A stretch of 64,000 nt of DNA from Lunularia cruciata (Eukaryota; Streptophyta; Marchantiopsida; Lunulariales; Lunulariaceae), in NCBI GenBank assembly GCA_948567375.1, contig OX419760.1:9920001-9984000 (forward strand). Direction: 5' to 3'. A program made the position numbers and the translations under genes. The notes beneath the pieces were generated by a model. That model was not told the origin of the DNA. It ran no database searches and worked only from the letters and a program-made list of their open reading frames with translations. Within the stretch, counting starts at the first letter, position 1. Each line of letters starts with the position of its first letter. This document shows, piece after piece, positions 54,701-64,000 of this stretch.

Positions 54701-55496
54701 CGATTGGATTAGTAACAAATTAGAGATTTGAAGAGGTGCATTGTCATTTCGGATCTACAAGTTAGAAGAGTAGTTGTAGAACGGTATAGTTGCTACAATT
54801 GTTGTTTGCTTCACTATTTAAGAGTGGCATTCACAGGAAAATGTTGTTCAGTGCTCATTATTTATGAGAATAGATAAAGAAAAGTGTTATGAAGCAGTGC
54901 TTGTTGTTTGAGCTTGATTTCAAGTATCAACATTGTGTTTGTGTTTGTGTTTGTGAGTTTGTGGAGAATTTTGAAGTGCAAACCAGTGTGCTTGTTGGAT
55001 GTTGGGTTCTACAACCTTGATCTTCATTCTATGTGTTTGATCCTGAGTGAAGTGCAATCAAAGCAATGCCTTGATAGATCTGAGAAGAATTGTAGTGTTG
55101 GTAGTATTCTGCATTTGTGAGTGCAGCGTGAAGTTGATGTGAAGTAATTTTGATCGAGGAAGTTGTGCCTTTAGTAGAGGGGTAGAAGACAATTCTGAGG
55201 CAAAGTAGTTTTGCAGTGAAGTGCCATTTTTGGGAGAGCCTAAATCATCACAATCAAGATTTTTTGGAAAGATTTGATAGAATTGTGATTAAGTAGTATT
55301 AATTTGTGACAAGACTTTGAGTCAATGCTTGTTACTCTCTTCTGGGTGTGGTTTCTACTTGAGAGATTAAAGAAGAACTCAAGAAGAACTACATTGTTAT
55401 TTTTTACTTTGTATTTGACCAATTCTGACCAGTACCTTTGCGGACAAACTTTACTTACCCAATTACCGCAAAAGTGATATTTAACGGGTTGTCACA
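51707..55496 (+). mobile_element. D2 unit, full length, inserted in the chromovirus
   Basis: The unit is 3790 bp. Its termini TGTGGTACCCACA and GGGTTGTCACA match those of D1. Chromovirus integrase reads on across it. Flanks CCCTT and TCTTC do not form a clear duplication, so flank mutation is likely. Ends are not repeats of each other. A TATA-like CTATTTAAGAG lies at about 54815, roughly 680 bp from the 3' end. This is where an LTR promoter would sit if the whole unit were one giant LTR. Coding remnants fill 52.2-54.7 kb. Confidence 0.82.
52225..54710 (+). pseudogene. D2 protein pseudogene: conserved N-terminal region, acidic linker and coiled coil
   Basis: Successive frames, broken by stops and shifts, form one protein also seen in three other D2 copies. 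First is a block with RLDVIARIEVLSKLW (52330-52480). Then comes a conserved region with AVFFH, NW, FAAHFY and HFHPDL (52700-52950). A very acidic Ser/Glu linker follows (53100-53400). Last are long Lys/Glu/Leu coiled-coil stretches (53560-54600). I recognise no polymerase, gag knuckle or transposase and cannot name a family. The same order in diverged copies argues that it was once a coding gene carried by the unit. Confidence 0.6.
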
Positions 55497-55920
55497 TCTT
55501 CCCACTTGATACCCAAGGTCATAAAGTTGCCCCTAATTGGATAGGACCTTTTGATGTCATCCAAATTGTCTCTCTTATTGCTTATCGACTTGCCTTGCCT
55601 TGTCATATGCGCATCCATCCTATCTTTCATGTTTCCAAGTTGGAACCCTTTGTTCCTAACCCCTCTTCTTTTTCCTCTTGAATCCAACCTCCTCTTCTCC
55701 CTATCTCTATCAATGATCATGAGGAGTACAAAGTTGATTGTATCCTTGTGCATCAACACATCCAACAAGGACACCAACAACATACGGAGCACAAGGTCCT
55801 TTGGAAAGAGTATCCCCTTCATGGGAACCTCTTTCTCACCTCTAAAGTGCACAAACATCCATCCAGGAGTTTGAAGCTTCAATGGCAACGAGGACGTCAC
55901 CTACTAGTAGTGGGGGACTA
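55497..55920 (+). pseudogene. Family E chromovirus integrase GPY/F module and chromodomain
   Basis: The frame has VAPNWIGPFDVIQIV, then AYRLALP and RIHPIFHVSKLEPF, the GPY/F module. A chromodomain follows: EYKVDCILVHQ, then HKVLWKEYP (the aromatic cage region reads LWKEYP). The C-terminus ends close to the 3' LTR. There is a frameshift and a stop near 55680. This identifies E as a chromovirus of the Ty3/gypsy group. Chromodomains steer integration to marked chromatin. Confidence 0.85.
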
Positions 55921-55989
55921 TGTAACAATACAGAGTTTAGCGATGTAGTTAGTAAGGCTAACAAAGTAGAGAATAAGCCAAATTAGCCT

Positions 55990-56213
55990 AGAATATTCTA
56001 GAAGCATCTAGAAAGCTTTTTAGGAAGCTTTCCAACTAGTTAACTTGTGCTCCAAGCAGGTAGCTTTTAGAAGAAAGCTTCTAGAAGCTTCTAACTAGCT
56101 TAGCTTGCATGCCAAATAGACGGCTTCTAGAAGGAAGCTTCTTGAGAAGCTTCCTAGTTAACTTGGCTTGCACTCTAAGAAAGTGGCTCGGAGAAGCTTC
56201 TTGAGAAGCTTCT
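55990..56213 (+). promoter_or_regulatory. Cluster of heat-shock-element-like pentamers in the chromovirus LTR
   Basis: Alternating nGAAn/nTTCn units occur at 55990-56004 (AGAAT ATTCT AGAAG), 56078-56092 (CTTCT AGAAG CTTCT), 56124-56133, 56133-56142 and 56145-56154 (pairs), and 56192-56201 and 56204-56213 (pairs). Two runs have three contiguous units, the minimal form bound by trimeric heat shock factor. They lie 20-245 bp upstream of a TATA box. Confidence 0.7.
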
Positions 56214-56233
56214 CAAGGGCTTTGTATGCTACC

Positions 56234-56240
56234 TATAAAT
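56234..56240 (+). promoter_or_regulatory. TATA box of the chromovirus LTR
   Basis: TATAAAT lies in CCTATAAATACC, positioned just downstream of the heat-shock-element-like cluster. Confidence 0.65.
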
Positions 56241-56350
56241 ACCAAAGCCAAAGCTCATGCTAGGAATTCAGAGTTTTACCTCATTCAAGTGTCCCAATGT
56301 GAGTTTACATTCTCCTATTTCTCCCCTTTGTCTTGGTCTTTTACAAATTC

Positions 56351-58419
56351 CCTCCTTCATTGTGAAGAAGTATTTCTTTAGGTGTAATGACAAACTAGCA
56401 AAATGACACCTTTCAAACATTTGGTGAGGGTAATCCAGATGTACTTCTTTTTGCCCAAACACACAAAAATCATCAATGAAGACTTCCACAAATTTGTGCA
56501 AAAAAACTTTAAAGATTGCATTCATCATCCGCTAAAAAGTAGTAGGAGCATTACACAACCCAAAAATCATTTGATTGTAAGCAAATGTGCCCCAATCGGT
56601 GGTGAATGTAGTTTTGACCTTGTCTTCTTTTTGGATGGATACTTGATTATACCCTAAAAATCCATCAAGAAAACACAGCAAGGATGACCAGCTACTTGGT
56701 CCAAAATTGTATCGGTAAAAGGCAAGGGATGATGGTCCTTCCTTGCGACTGCATTTAACTTGTAAAAATCTTGGCACACTCCAATCTTCCAAGTCTTCTT
56801 CTTTGGAACAATGACTAATGGGGAGACCCATTTGCTGCTCAAGATGGGAAAAATTATTCCGACCGCTAAGTACTTGTCAATTTTATCTTTTACCAAGAGC
56901 AAGTACTTCGAGTTTAGGCGGTACTATCTTTGCCGGAAAAGAACTTCACCTACAATCAGATCAATCTGGTGTTCTACAAATTCTTGTAGAATAATTGACA
57001 TTTTATCAATAAACCAAGAAAATATATCCTAGTACTCTATACACAAGGTAATGTATCTTGCCAACTCCTTCAAAGTGAATGTATTCAAAATTTCAAAATT
57101 TTTCCTTCAGTCAAGACCACATCTTGATAGTCATCGGGATTAATGACTCCTTCAACATGATTGACTTGGCTTAACCCAAGTTGAATTTCAATCAAACCCT
57201 CTTCCTCCAAGTTGTTTTCACCCAAGGTGATGTCATATGGGTCTTTGTCTTTGACCTCTACCTCATAGCATTCCAAGTAATTGACTTAGACTTCATCTTT
57301 GGAGTTGTCTGAAGACAAAGACAACAAATCCTCAGATTCCTCTTTGTCTTCTAATGAAGTTGTCTTCCTAAGATGAGGAACCTTGGTCCAACTCACCATC
57401 ACAGGCTTTTGATCTTTGCACAAGATGTCCTTGAACCTTAACTTTTGTTGGTGCCAATCCATAATAACCTGAGCGCCGTACAACCAAGGTCTTCCCATCA
57501 AGAGTGGGTAACCAGATTTGGTTATTGGTCACAACACAATGTAGTTTAGCTTGAAGGGCACCCCTCCAATGATTGTAGTAATATTTAACAGCATGCACAA
57601 AGGCCATCTCTTGGTTTGATCCGCAAATTTCAAAATTCATGGTGTTAGTTCAAATGTTGTATATCCCAATCAAAGTGTTTTGTCCTCTATCATGACATTC
57701 ACACCCAATCCCAAATCAATGGGTATGGATGTGATCATATAGCCTGTGATCTCCGGATCTATGTTGGGAGATCCCAAATCTTCTTGTTCAATTTGATAAA
57801 TTGCGGGCAAGTCTTTCTTGGTCATCGCCCTTACTTTCTTGAGGGTTGAACTCTACTACTTTTTGTAGAGCTTATTGTCCTTCCACAATTTCTTAAATGT
57901 AAGGTTTGTATTTGAAGATGCCAAATTTGCCACAATGTCATATTGAGGGACTCCTCCCAATTTCACCTTCTACACCTTTGTCTTTGGGTCCAAAGTCTCT
58001 CCCCGTTCAAATTGGACTTTGGGGCGTTTCAAGATGGTAACCTGAGTACTAGTGATCTTGACACAAGGTTCTTCAGGTTTGCCCACCTTGGCTTGGATCA
58101 GATCCTTTACTTTGGATCTGATGTCTGCCGGAAACACAAGAGGCTTTGTATTCTAACCCTCTTCCAAACTCATTTCCCGAGTTCTTTGTACTGCTTCGTT
58201 GATTTCTTTCTGCAAAACTTTAGCTTTAGCTTTTACTAGAATCTTCTCCTCCTTAGTAGGAAGAATAGCTTTTAGGCACAACCTCTTTGCCTTTTGTGAA
58301 GACAAAGATATAGTAGTTGCTTCTTTGGGATCATGCTTCTTCTTACTCGTGCGTCTCTTAACTTTCAAAATTTGAGGTCTGGCCATTCGCCTTCAAAAGT
58401 TGGACTCCCTTCTTCAATT
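56351..58419 (-). pseudogene. B': second family B copy, reverse transcriptase to gag linker
   Basis: It is collinear with 6300-8057 and 15872-16149 of the first B copy. Reverse transcriptase fragments (56268-56902) include FIDDFCVFGQK and FGLCNAPTTF, with frameshifts near 56530 and 56690. Protease-side frames (57085-57640) include WHQQKLRF and an acidic Ser-rich stretch. A Lys-rich linker lies at 58153-58386. B' is more decayed than B. Confidence 0.8.
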
Positions 58420-59105
58420 TGTGAGCATACTTGTCTCTCACTCAGGATGAACCTCTGATGGCTATTATGGTAACGCACCATGGACTAAGAAGGCAAAGAA
58501 CCCCAACTTGATCATACTCCTCCAAGGCTAACACTCTAAGACTCAAGACATTGTTCAATAGAGAACTCAATGAGAGAGATAGTCGTAAATGAAAGGATGA
58601 TAGGTACCTCCTCACCCTAGTTTATATACTTGTAAAATAGTTACACACCAATGTTACTAATTACTAGAGTAACTAAAGTTATTGGGGTAAAATTCAAGTA
58701 AAGTTAGAAAGTATAAAGGAATATCCATCCATTTGGGCATATTCCACTAGCATGTGATCTTATCTTGACCCAACCATTAAGTCAAGGATTCTTTCACATG
58801 GGTTATCCTTGGACTATAGACAATCTAAAACAAAAAGACTTGCGGGCCAAGCATTCTCAACTCTTTCCTCAAAGCTAAACACCTAGGAATAATACCAAGT
58901 CAACATATTAGAATCCAAAATAATGGTGCTCATCTTTTCCACTTCCTCTAAAGTAAGGTCTCCTCTATCTTAGCTATGACTAACTTTAGCTAATCATGAC
59001 TAATGTAGAACCGTCCTTAATCTCTATATAAATAATATCTGTCAAGTACTAGTAATGAAAAACTCAATATCACAATACTACATACATGCACAAATGGGTG
59101 TTACA
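58420..59105 (-). mobile_element. Solo LTR of family A in B'
   Basis: The unit is 686 bp, reverse oriented, TGTGAGCATA...GGTGTTACA. It is clearly diverged from the A2 LTR. Flanks AATT and GATC match poorly. It sits within about 60 bp of the equivalent site at which A3 entered the other B copy. Confidence 0.87.
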
Positions 59106-60300
59106 GATCCTCCTCAAGTGTTTATACAATTTCTATTGTATCTCTTTTTGACTGACGTGTAGCATGCTCAGCAGGGGTCCGGGACAGCTTTGAGTTTGGT
59201 AGTTACAGATACTTATTTCCAATAGGACCCAATCCTTTACAACTTTTGCACAACAAGATGTACCCAATTTGCCGTCTTGGCTCCAAACAGTTTGAAGACC
59301 AATGTCCTATCAAGCCACAATTATAACAAGCACACAATGCAACATTTTGAGGCCTATTTTGGCCGCCCATTGGTGGTCTTAGTGAAGGAGCATTGTTGTT
59401 GTACTCCCTTGAATCTTGATACAATGTGCTTGCCTAAGATTGTACCTCTTGGGTCTGTACACAACCTCATCTTCCTCACTTTGGTCCCAACTTGGAACCC
59501 AATCAATTTGTTGCACTAGAAATGCAGTGTGAGTCAAACATTCCATATTAGCATGGCCAGATTTACCACACATGCACCATACATTTGATCTGCCAAATGA
59601 CAGAGGCTTTCTTTGGTCCTTAGTCCAAATCATTTGGATCTTGAAATTCGGAAACTCTTTAATAAGAGTCTCCAACTTATGATCCACCTTATTTACAATC
59701 TTTGCTGGAGGTGTTACTGGCCTCTTTCTTCCACATCTTTGTATTCTCCTTGGCTTTGGATGAGTGAGAGTGAGCCGCCTCATATCGAGCAACATGTTTG
59801 AGGACCTTGTGCAAGGAAGTTACATTCCTCTCCCTGGCAAAGATATGAATCTTTGGTGAGAGTCCGCCAAGAAACCAAGTAATTGCTTGGGCATTAGAGT
59901 AACCCACCACACTGGATTGCTTTGGGACACAATTCAAAAGGGCCATGAACCGCTCAAAGTAGTCTCTCAACTTTTCCTTCTTCCCTTTGTCCAAATCATT
60001 GAGTGCCTCAGAGACACTTGTACCGTTATCAACTTCACAGAATCATTCCAAGAAGCCATTTTGCAAGTCTACTCAATTGGCTGGTGTGAGCTCCTTTTGC
60101 GTTACATGTGTATACCAACTCCGAGCTTTCTTTTGAAGCAGACTTGGAAAAATGCACAATTGATCCGCAGAGTCATGTTCCTTGTTGGCAAAGGAAATGA
60201 CTTCAAATTCTTTGTTGAATTTGTCACGGTCTTTGTCTTGTTTTGTCCCTTTGTACTTCTAATAGGCATGTCAGGTGATAGGTGACAAAGTCATTGTTTA
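59106..60300 (-). pseudogene. B' gag region with two zinc knuckles
   Basis: Frames on the minus strand include CYNCGLIGHWSSNC (59203-59424), CMCGKSGHANMEC (59379-59795) and the gag domain YFERFMALLNCVPKQSS with ITWFLGGLSPKI (59689-59994). An N-terminal gag part upstream, around 60010-60270, includes RSWYTHV and FANKEHDSADQL. There are several stops and frameshifts. Two CCHC knuckles in one gag distinguish B from A. Confidence 0.75.
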
Positions 60301-60981
60301 GCTCGGGGGAATTGGTTGTGGTAAAGTTGAACTTGATGGGCCTAAGGAATTGGCTAGTATTGACACCTTGTTGATAGCCTAGGGGTTCCAATTGGTCAAG
60401 TTCAAAGTGGAGTCTTTGTTGATAGATTCTTCTTCTCTGATGGTGTCAACTTCAATTGGAAACGGAGTAAGAGTTTCAACACTTTTAGCATGCTCTAGGA
60501 AATTCCCTTGTGCCAATTGAGGAATTTTTTATAAGAGATACTCTTCTTCCATTAAGATTCATGTTATCTTTCATGAACAAATTTCTTTATACACTTGACT
60601 TCCTTTACAACTTTAGGGGAAGTTGGTGTATTGGGTTGCAACAACTATGTTTGCCCGCTAGATTCTTTCTTCTTCTTGAGAGATGGAGAAAAGAAGTAGC
60701 CTTGCTACCCGCCTTCATGTTTTTTTTGTTTGAGTTCTTGCAAGGCTTCTTGAACTTTGTGAAGGAGCTGAAATTCCAACACCTCCCGTTCGGTTTTTCT
60801 AAAATTTAATTGGATCTTCTGGCGTTCTTCTCCTTCATGATGCAAAGTTTGTCTTCATAATCTCTCTTCCAGTTGTCCTCTCAATGTAGACATTCATATT
60901 GGTTACAAAACTAGTTGAAATTTTGGCTTTTTATTCTTCCACTTCCAAGATTTGTATCCCCGATAGCAATGCCAAAAATCA
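60301..60981 (-). other. Probable B' 5' leader sequence
   Basis: This is sequence upstream of B' gag with no convincing frame. It runs to the D2 insertion edge at 60982. The B' 5' LTR is not recognised. Confidence 0.4.
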
Positions 60982-63738
60982 TGTGACAACCCACAAGTAT
61001 CACTTTTGTGGTAATCAGGCAAATAAAGTTCATTCCTATGGAGATATGAATCATAAATGTTCAAATACAAAGACAAATGGTAACAAGTAGTTCATCTTGG
61101 TTGCATCTTTAGTCTCTCAGGTAGAAACCACACCTAGAAGAGAATAACAAGCATTGAACACTATTCTCATCACAAATTAACACTCCTTAATCACAACTCA
61201 TTCAAATCTTTCCACACAGTCTTGATTGTGATGATTCAATCTCTCCCTAAAATAGCTACTTCATTGCAAAACAACTTTGTGTAGAATTGTGTTCCACCCT
61301 TCCACTGAAGGCACAATTTCCTTGATCAAAATTGTTTCACGTCAACTTAACGCTGCACTCACAAATGCAAAATACTACCAACACTACAATTCTTCTCAGG
61401 TCTATGAAGGCATTGCTCCTATTGCACTTCACTCAAGATCAAATACACAGAATAAAGACCAACGCTGTGGAATCCAACATCCAACAGACACACTGACTTG
61501 CATTTCAAAATTCTCCCAACACTCACAAACATAGACACAAAATTGATACTCCATATTAAGCTCAAGCAATGAGCACTACACTCAGCACTTTGCTTTATCT
61601 ATTCTCAAAATTATGAGCATTGAACAACATTTTACTACAAAGGCCTCCTTTAAATAGGCTGAGCACTTGATAGTTACTAACAATTATACCGTTCTACAAC
61701 AACTTTTCCAACCTATAGATCCAAAATGACAATGTACCTCTTCATATCTGCCTCTTCAAATCTCCAATTTGTTACTAATCCAATCTGATGTCAACCTTGA
61801 CTTTGGCCTCCAAACCCAATGTTCCTTCAAGTATTTCTCCTTCTTTAGCTCTACTCAATTTTTCTCCTAACTCTTCTATTTCTATGATTTCTTCACTATG
61901 AACTACAATTATATTCCTATCTTTTCTATCTTCATTAGTATCTTCCAACCCATTCTTCTCTACTATCTTAGGTAACTCACCCAAAGACACCTGAACTCCT
62001 ACTTCACTTACTTTGGACTTTGTGACTAATTGCACTTCACTACAAAGTTTATCCTACTCTGTCGTAACAAGATCTAATCTAAGACACACATTGTCTTCTA
62101 TTTCTAACATCTTCCTATCTTCCCATTCTTGTAGAAAAGTTAATAAATTATTCAACTTTGGGTCCTTTGCCTTTCTCTTCCTTGTCTCATGTATTAACAA
62201 CTTCAACTCCTGCAGTTTGGCTTCTTCCAGCTTCCCTTTGACTTCCGAGCTGAGCATTGCCTTTATATCACTTACCGCTCCTCCTATATCATTGGCTTCC
62301 ACACTATCTCAAGCTTCTCCTTCTTTCTTTCTTCTTCCAATTCATTGCAATACATCTGCAATTTGTCCTCAAACTCCGCCTTCATTGCCTCCTTCTCTTG
62401 TTGATTTAATGCAGGTTGTTCTTGTGCCACTCTCAACAATCCCCGCAATCAATCTTCTTCCCTGTTATGTTCTGATAAATCCCACTGCCAAGCTTGATCT
62501 TTCTTGACTACCTTATTCTTCAGACTCTCTGATTCTTGCTCCATTATTGCCACACTTGCCTTAGAATGTATAATTCTACTCATGCGTCAACAATTTCTCC
62601 CTTCAGCACTTCCACCAATGCCGTCTTCTCTTTTACTTCTTCTTGACTCTTCACTAAATCCTCCTCATTGCTTTTGAATGCTAACCCCAAAGAATCTCCT
62701 CCACCCAAAGTTCTTTGGCTACCATCTCTACTCATGTTAACTTACTTCTTAACAACAAGGTCTCTGCACTCCACTTCTCTACTACTGCTTACCCGTCTTT
62801 CATGTCAAGGTTAGCACTTGCCTTCTCTTCTTTCTTTTGCTGCAAAAACATTAACAACAAACATACAACCTTTCATTGGTACTCCACTCCATTGTATTTC
62901 TTGTCATTGGCCCAGACTTTGTTGCCCTCTACAAGTAACTCTTCTACTAGTACCTTACCCTAAAGTTGCGATCTTTGTACCTTCAATGTCTCCTCATCCA
63001 AGCTCTCCTCCTCTTTGGTGGTGACTTACTAGGCTCGATGTTGGCTGTGCACACTTCTCTTCTCTCTGGCAGTTCTTTGACATACCAAGACTTCTTCTTC
63101 CTTCTCATGTCCTTGTTCACCTCTGGACTTGGCTTCCTTGCATCCACACTCCGTCTTTGGGTTGCTGAACCACCACCTTGCCTTGCTCCCACTGGTTGAC
63201 TCTTCACTTTGCAGTGTGAACTCTTCTTCTCCTCTCAAAGCTTCTCCCTTTGACTCCTCCTCTTCTTTCGGAGTCGATTCCTTTGCTTTCATCAACACTG
63301 CCTTTGGGTAAAAGCTTCTACATCTTTTGCGGTTGTACTGCCACAAGGCAACTTTCAAGTTTGGTTCTCTTTCTTGCCCTAGGGTGTCAACGGCTACAAT
63401 TCTCTCCTTCCTCTTCCTTTTGTAGCACTTGTTCCCTTCTCACACCTGCTCCATATAATATCATTCATCCGCATCTACTTCCTTACCTAGATCCGGATAA
63501 AAGTGCAATTGCATCCGGTTTCTCTCCTCCAAAGTTAGTCAGTTTAGCCCAAAGTAGAAATGAGCTGCAAAGAGCATGAAATAATGTGGTTGCATGTCCA
63601 TCCTCCAACCCAAAATCATCTGTCCCACTCCTTGATGTAGAGATTTCATCCAATCCACTACTTCTCCAACAAACATTTGGTGAAAGAACACCGCCTGTTG
63701 CATCATTTTATAGGTGGCTTGCTCTGGTTTGAAGCAAG
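60982..63738 (-). mobile_element. D2 unit, minus strand
   Basis: It starts TGTGACAACCC and is collinear, inverted, with 52.65-55.5 kb. The TATA-like block reads CTATTTAAAGGAGGC at about 61650 on the minus strand. It ends in the middle of the coding region (near the FKPEQATYKMMQQAVFFHQMF block) at about 63738, where it is joined to a D sequence in the opposite orientation. Confidence 0.78.
61775..63735 (-). pseudogene. D2 coiled-coil protein pseudogene
   Basis: Minus-strand frames match the other D2 copies in order. They are AVFFHQMFVGEVVDW, PHYFMLFAAHFYFGLN and HFYPDLGKEVDADE (63480-63700), an acidic/Arg-rich frame (63029-63358), and helical frames at 62054-62302 and 61775-62035. All are interrupted by stops. 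Confidence 0.58.
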
Positions 63739-64000
63739 CATGTAAAGTTTTGGGAGTAGATGTACAAAGTAGTTTGGTGTCTTTGGGACATCGTGACTTT
63801 GTCCTTTGGACTTTGGACTTTGGGTTTACATGACTTCGGGTCTAAAGACTTTACCTCAAGATAAATATGATTCAATCCGAGGAAGTCGGACCTCAGAGTG
63901 CAGTGAAAGTGACTTGGGGAGTTTTGCCAGAGGGATCAGAAGAAGTTAGAGAAGGGAAAGAAGATAGTTAAGATAGCAATGACTTCAATTCCAATTCTGA
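63739..64000 (+). mobile_element. D1-like sequence, plus strand, runs off the window
   Basis: It is collinear with 20226-20480 of the D1 unit, including the GACTTTGGGTTTACATGAC array and GCAGTGAA(A/G)GTGACTTGG. It abuts an oppositely oriented D2 at about 63738. Confidence 0.75.

Larger units (their letters stand above)
55921..56350 (+). repeat. Family E 3' LTR, 5' portion
   Basis: It begins TGTAACAATACAGAG directly after a purine tract (AGTGGGGGACTA). It contains the promoter part described below, then is cut at about 56345-56352, where B' reverse transcriptase begins (shared AATTCC at the join). The R/U5 end is missing. Confidence 0.75.

Noticed and set aside
51707-55496. Family D as a CACTA-type or other classical DNA transposon
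   Set aside because: The ends are TGTG/CACA with only four bases inverted. The one clean duplication is 5 bp rather than 3 bp, and no transposase was recognised.
1-64000. CRISPR arrays, rRNA genes or tRNA genes
   Set aside because: No regularly spaced repeats and no rRNA or tRNA folds were seen. The only tRNA-related sequence is the primer-binding site of family A.

Overview
The window reads as nuclear DNA of a land plant. It is AT-rich and dominated by nested LTR retrotransposons, with one recognisable host gene: a spliced PiT/PHO89-type phosphate transporter at 36.4-39.5 kb. PTB-type phosphate transporters are known from streptophyte algae and early-diverging land plants. Together with the short introns (149-250 bp), this points to a non-seed plant, perhaps a bryophyte or lycophyte. 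That placement is inference.

Five repeat families were separated by comparing copies within the window. Family A is a Ty3/gypsy element with ~692-bp LTRs (TGTAACACCC...GGCTCACA), a tRNA-Glu-type primer site, a separate CCHC-knuckle ORF and then gag-pol. Copies are A1 (minus, <1-5989), A2 (plus, 8058-15871, almost intact), A3 (plus, 16150-25898), A6 (minus, 27687-30899, truncated) and A7 (plus, 45316 to about 51495, truncated). Lone A LTRs lie at 581-1272, 26161-26819 and 58420-59105, with a relic near 32.5-33.1 kb. Family B is an older, different Ty3/gypsy element on the minus strand. One copy is split into 5990-8057, 15872-16149, 25899-26160 and 26820-27686 by A insertions. A second copy, B', lies at about 56351-60981. 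Family E is a chromovirus, with the integrase C-terminus, a chromodomain and a 3' LTR, at 51496-51706 plus 55497 to about 56350. Its LTR carries a striking group of heat-shock-element-like pentamers upstream of a TATA box.

Family D is the most unusual repeat. Its units run from TGTGGTACCC to GTTGTCACA. Every copy with both ends is a single unit placed directly in its host sequence, with no second LTR and no polymerase. D1 units are 1.7-1.9 kb and largely non-coding. D2 units are about 3.8 kb and carry decayed ORFs for a charged, coiled-coil-rich protein that I do not recognise but that recurs in four copies. D is either a giant LTR seen only as solo copies or an undescribed non-autonomous mobile unit.

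Layout: 1-27.7 kb is B carrying A1, A2, A3 (which itself holds a D1) and a solo A LTR. 27.7-33.1 kb holds A6, a D2 fragment and an LTR relic. 33.1-36.4 kb is non-coding, with a perfect 15-bp hairpin and a direct duplication. 36.4-39.5 kb is the transporter gene, and 39.5-42.6 kb is its upstream non-coding sequence. 42.6-64 kb is a second nest: D2, A7 with a D1 inside, E with a D2 inside, B' with an A LTR, then D2 joined head-on to an inverted D copy. All nested elements except A2 show frameshifts or stops. A2 looks youngest because its two LTRs are nearly identical by eye.
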